From positions 3,472,001 to 3,536,000 of the forward strand of contig CM060188.1 of NCBI GenBank assembly GCA_030549335.1: a stretch of DNA of 64,000 nucleotides, read 5' to 3'. A program made the translations under genes and the position numbers. Position 1 is the first letter of the stretch. Each line of letters opens with the position of its first letter. The notes beneath the pieces are model-generated. The model searched no databases, was not told the DNA's origin, and saw only the letters and a list, made by a program, of their open reading frames with translations. This DNA comes from Pontederia crassipes (Eukaryota; Streptophyta; Magnoliopsida; Commelinales; Pontederiaceae). Of this stretch, positions 60,390-64,000 are shown piece by piece.

Positions 60390-61834
60390 GCATCACCCTT
60401 GTATTTTTTATTTTTATTTTAAATTTTCAAATTTTAGAAGAGATGAGAGAATGAATATTTTAAACTTTTCACAAATGAAAAAGAATCAAAGATAACGAAA
60501 AAGTTTGTAAAAATGGATGGAATGATCAAGCTAGAAAATTTGCAATAGTATAGAGATTCAAAAAAATAAATTTGTAGTTTGAGATTAAATGTAAAAATCG
60601 TGATAATTTAGAAGTGATTTATGAAAATAACCCTTTTAGAAAAGCAAGGAAAATGAGTTTACGTCCACAAAATTCACAAAGAAAAACATCTTCTCAAAAA
60701 TCTTAACCAACATAAGTTATGTCAAAAGCACTGAAAAAGAAGTTGTATTATCTTTTTTAACCCTGCCAATTAGAATTTTCTATATTTAATTTCAAACTAT
60801 AAATTTGTAATTTCACTCCATAAACTTAATTAACAAGATTGACAAAGAGGTCCATGCATAGTTCAGTTCAATTATTTTAATTAGTCTATAATGTTAATTT
60901 ACCCATATTTTTTTAATATATGAAGAAAACCTTAAAAAATAACAACGAGGCACAAAAAGTGTTTATTATACAAATATTTTACCTACATTGATTGTTTTTA
61001 TTTTAAAATATTTTTTAATAATAAAAACTAAGGATAAACCTGATATATGGATATGTACATATTTATAATTTAGAGTTAAATGGAAAAAAATATAGTTAAT
61101 GAGATGTTAGAAGAAAAATGACAAAAAAAGTTCTCTCAAACATAACCTGCATGTGAAAATTCCAATATTACTGTATTTGTTCTGTATGAGTATGCTGGAA
61201 TTTTTAAATAGAAATCAACACTATTTGATAAATCCATGGAGACACTCGATATTATCTTTTCTTTTAAAAAAACGGATATACTACTGCTACATGATATTTG
61301 TAGGATATGCATTGCAGCAACATCACAATCGTCGATTTTAATGGATGATTATGATGCTCCTCTTCCATCGAACCTGTCCCTATATAAATTTAGTTAATAA
61401 AATAATAAGTTATATTTAATAAAATAATAAATTATATCATTAGGATACTAAATTTATTATCGATTAATCTTTTAAATTTTCATCATTATACTTTTTTATT
61501 CAAACACTACACCTAAATTTATCTATTAAATCAAATAATTCGAACTCAAAACTCTCGTAATAAAAAGTGAATATACTTTTGAATTTTTCAAGATTTGCGC
61601 AAAATGCCGGTTAATTATTTCATACGTGGTCCTACAACGAGCACTCATAATAGAAGCAGTGCATGGTTCGAAGCAAACAAATTTACAACTTAATTATAAC
61701 CAACAATAAATTAAGGATTAGTTGCATGTTCTTTTCGTGATTTATGCCATAGTATTATTTATGTCATAGCGCTATTCAGAGCGGACCCACGTATACGACG
61801 AGAGGAGCCCTGACCCTTTAATTTTTTAAAAGTT

Positions 61835-61873
<39 letters not shown>

Positions 61874-61932
61874 TATTGACAGCTCCAATTGATAAAAAGA
61901 AAAATTTTTAATCCTTCTAATTTTTTTTTCAA
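60390..61932. other. Intergenic with half-palindrome remnants
   Basis: 60440-60620 resembles the right arm of the palindrome at 17310-17805 (GAATGAATATTTTAAACTTTTC, then AAATTTGTAGTTTGAGATTAAA and TCGTGATAATTTAG). Part of it recurs inverted at about 60778-60812 (TTTAATTTCAAACTATAAAT). (AT)n lies at about 61837-61868. No gene. Confidence 0.4.
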
Positions 61933-62620
61933 GGCTGCGTTTGGTACGAAAATATTAAAAGAATTTTTATTCTCGAGAACTAGTTGATGTGATAAAAAAG
62001 TTTGGATTGATGTTTGGATGAAAAGTGTAATGATGCGAATTTAAAAAGTTGATTTGATAGATAAGTTTTAGTAGATGTTTGGATAAAAAGTAAAAACTAA
62101 GAATATAATTTATTTTATTATTATTATTATATTATTATTTATTTGGATAAGTTTTAGTAGATATTTGAATAATTATTATATTATTATTTATTTGATTAAA
62201 TATTTTAAATATTATTAATATTATAATTTTAAATATTATAGTAAATCTAAATATCCAAATATAATTTAATTTTTTATTAAAATAATTGAACATTTTTATT
62301 ATAAAATATTTTAGAATTATTATAAAGTAAACTTTAATTAATTACATTTAAACATTTATTTAATAAGATGAATAATTGTATTAATAAATAACTAAATTAT
62401 ATATACTTATATTACATAATAATTAAAAAATGGATGAAAGAAAAAAAAGGAAAAAGACGTAAAAAAAAAGAAAAAAAAGTTCTTGCCGAAAGGGCCAGAA
62501 CATTTCGTAAAATGTTCTGACCAAAGTCACGTGACGAAAATATTTTTTGTTCTCGTCACATTAGACGTTTAAAAATATTTTATGATGTTCTCACGAAATG
62601 TTCCCAATCAAACACGCCGT
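61933..62620. mobile_element. hAT-like TIR element
   Basis: The left end GGCTGCGTTTGGTACGAAAAT is an imperfect inverse of the right end (GGCGTGTTTGATTGGGAACAT when inverted); ACATTTCGT near both inner ends supports pairing. The interior is AT-rich with repeated TTTGGAT(A/G)A words. Confidence 0.5.
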
Positions 62621-62974
62621 TAACATTCAAATGAATAAACTTTCCTAAAAATGTTAAAATTTAGACTGATTTTTAGACTAAAGTTGAGAGGATAAGCACG
62701 TGCGGTCATAAATGGCACCTATCCCCGTTTTATGAATACAAAGCTTTGCATTGCCAATACGTAAAAGTTGTTCTCAATTGTCATGCTCATGCGACGTGTG
62801 GTCAGAAAGCATGGCGACGTGGCCACGTAGGCCGACATGTTTGTTTCAATGTTTCTCCTTTAATTTATTTTTTTAATTATAAAGGATAACTATAACAAAA
62901 TTGTTGCCAGCCTAATAGGATTCTTTTTAATACAACAATAAAATTACATCGCAAAAATAATAGTGCGAACCCAG

Positions 62975-63027
<53 letters not shown>

Positions 63028-63525
63028 TATTAAATACGCGGCGCGTATTAGGTCAATGACCTATTTTTATAATTCAGAAAAACAACATTTTTTTTTGAAA
63101 AAGATAACTGACTCGAACCTCCGATTAAATTGTGAGATCTTATTATACTCTTTGTACTAAAAAAAATTGTCATTTCAAAATACTATAGCTAGAAATATAT
63201 TTTAGTCATTTGTGTTACAAAACATTGTTTTTTTTCAGTATTTCCCTAAGCATAATTTAAAATTTTTGACATCTTTTGGTGTTCGATAATTGAAAAGTTC
63301 AACATAGGCTTCAATTAAGTTTTCCTTAGATTACAAAAGAAGGCATAACAAATAACGTTTTTTTAAAATGTAATTTTGAAGATTCCGTTTAAATTAATTA
63401 ATATAATATTTAGAATAATAAATTTAACTTTAATGATTAAAACTAAGATTTAAAAGGTTGACGTGTGTATGAACTGAGAGAGTTTAAAATTTGAAGGATT
63501 CGTCAACTCTCTCGCGGGGTCAAAC
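62621..63525. other. Upstream region of the terminal gene
   Basis: AT-rich, with an (AAT)n tract at about 62977-63026 followed by ACGCGGCGCGT, a short GC palindrome. The last 60 bp become GC-richer leading into the ATG at 63526. A TATA box was not assigned. Confidence 0.4.
62977..63026. repeat. (AAT)n microsatellite
   Basis: Pure ATA/AAT trinucleotide repeats over about 50 bp. Confidence 0.95.
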
Positions 63526-63771
63526 ATGAGTAGCTCCAAATCGGAATCGCAAAAATTTGGCGGCGTGACAAGGTCGACGTCGCTGGCCAGCTTTGACCGC
63601 CCCTCCATGTCCGACGACTTCTGCGATGAAATTTATGATTCCCAACCACACGCCCTCATCCGTTACATTCACCTGCACCTCGTTGTTGTCGTCGTCGTCC
63701 ACATCCACAGCTTTCTACCAGCTCCTTCCCTTCCTCTCTCCCGCACTGGTCGCCCCCCGTTTGGACTTTGA
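63526..63771 (+). CDS. 81-codon ORF, upstream ORF or first part of a broken gene
   Basis: The frame opens MSSSKSESQKFGGVTRSTSL, then FDRPSMSDDFCDEIYDSQPH, and ends at TGA 63769-63771. The first 45 residues look like genuine polar protein; the rest (VVVVVVHIH) comes from a GTC repeat. It is in the same frame as the following ORF, separated by one stop and nine codons. It could be a uORF, an upstream exon spliced elsewhere, or the disabled start of one gene. Not recognised. Confidence 0.3.
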   Translation: MSSSKSESQKFGGVTRSTSLASFDRPSMSDDFCDEIYDSQPHALIRYIHLHLVVVVVVHIHSFLPAPSLPLSRTGRPPFGL

Positions 63772-63798
63772 ATCGACATCACCGGCGAAGTCGTCGGA

Positions 63799-64000
63799 AT
63801 GCCGGGAAAGCGGTTGGTGCCGCACTGCAGTTCACCGCTCTCCTCCTCCTCCTCGGCCGCCGCCCTCGCCGTCCTCGCCGTCGTCCTCTCCGCAGTCGTC
63901 CTTCCCGTCGGCCGGTGCCAAGACGTCGGCGGGGGCGCCAATCCGGCGGCGTCGTACCCGGTGCTCACGCAGAATGCCAATGAGCTGCTGGCCAACTTCA
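63799..64000 (+). CDS. Start of an unrecognised, probably secreted protein (partial)
   Basis: ATG at 63799 opens a frame that runs off the window. It begins MPGKRLVPHCSSPLSSSSSA, then AALAVLAVVLSAVVLPVGRC, then QDVGGGANPAASYPVLTQNA and NELLANF. A Ser/Ala-rich start, about 20 hydrophobic residues and a GRC/QD boundary resemble a signal peptide or membrane anchor. GC-rich codon third positions fit a monocot-type 5' gene end. The family was not recognised, and only 67 codons are visible. Confidence 0.45.
   Translation, partial: MPGKRLVPHCSSPLSSSSSAAALAVLAVVLSAVVLPVGRCQDVGGGANPAASYPVLTQNANELLANF

Overview
This is nuclear DNA of a flowering plant. Three intron-rich, plant-type protein genes and a MIR172 locus lie in very AT-rich intergenic DNA crowded with transposable elements: LTR remnants, L1 and RTE LINE fragments, CACTA, Mutator-like and hAT-like elements, and long palindromes. 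The repeat style and RTE tails suit an angiosperm, perhaps a non-grass monocot, but I cannot name a species. No bacterial-type operon, CRISPR array, rRNA or convincing tRNA gene was seen.

Layout. 1-12.7 kb is repeats: a GC-rich terminal-inverted-repeat (TIR) element, a 703-bp tandem duplication, a Mutator-like MITE with a perfect 9-bp target duplication, and a probable 2.5-kb solo LTR with a 5-bp target duplication. 12.7-13.7 kb is the first exon of a MIR172 primary transcript; its hairpin is at about 13520-13622. 14-29.9 kb is repeats again: MITE-like elements, two L1 3' ends, a second probable solo LTR carrying an array of CGGTCGACCG palindromes, and a complete non-autonomous CACTA element.

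Genes. 29.9-40.0 kb (+) holds an AVT1-type vacuolar amino acid transporter with 12 coding exons. Its eighth coding intron is an AT-AC intron with U12-type donor and branch site. 43.7-53.1 kb (+) holds the TFIIE alpha subunit gene with 10 exons; its introns hold a TRIM retroelement with an L1 fragment nested in one LTR, a MITE, and two RTE insertions. 55.5-58.5 kb (-) holds the chloroplast chaperonin 60 beta gene with 8 exons and an upstream heat-shock-element-like site. The last 0.5 kb starts another + strand gene, probably for a secreted protein, cut by the window end.

The genes have no evident joint pathway: one microRNA regulator of AP2-type factors, one transporter, one basal transcription factor and one plastid chaperonin. 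The most unusual features are the AT-AC intron, the 1.4-kb palindrome between the first two protein genes, RTE tail insertions as short as 40 bp with perfect target duplications, and the nested TRIM. Exon joins were derived by hand and all keep the reading frame; transcript ends are estimates.
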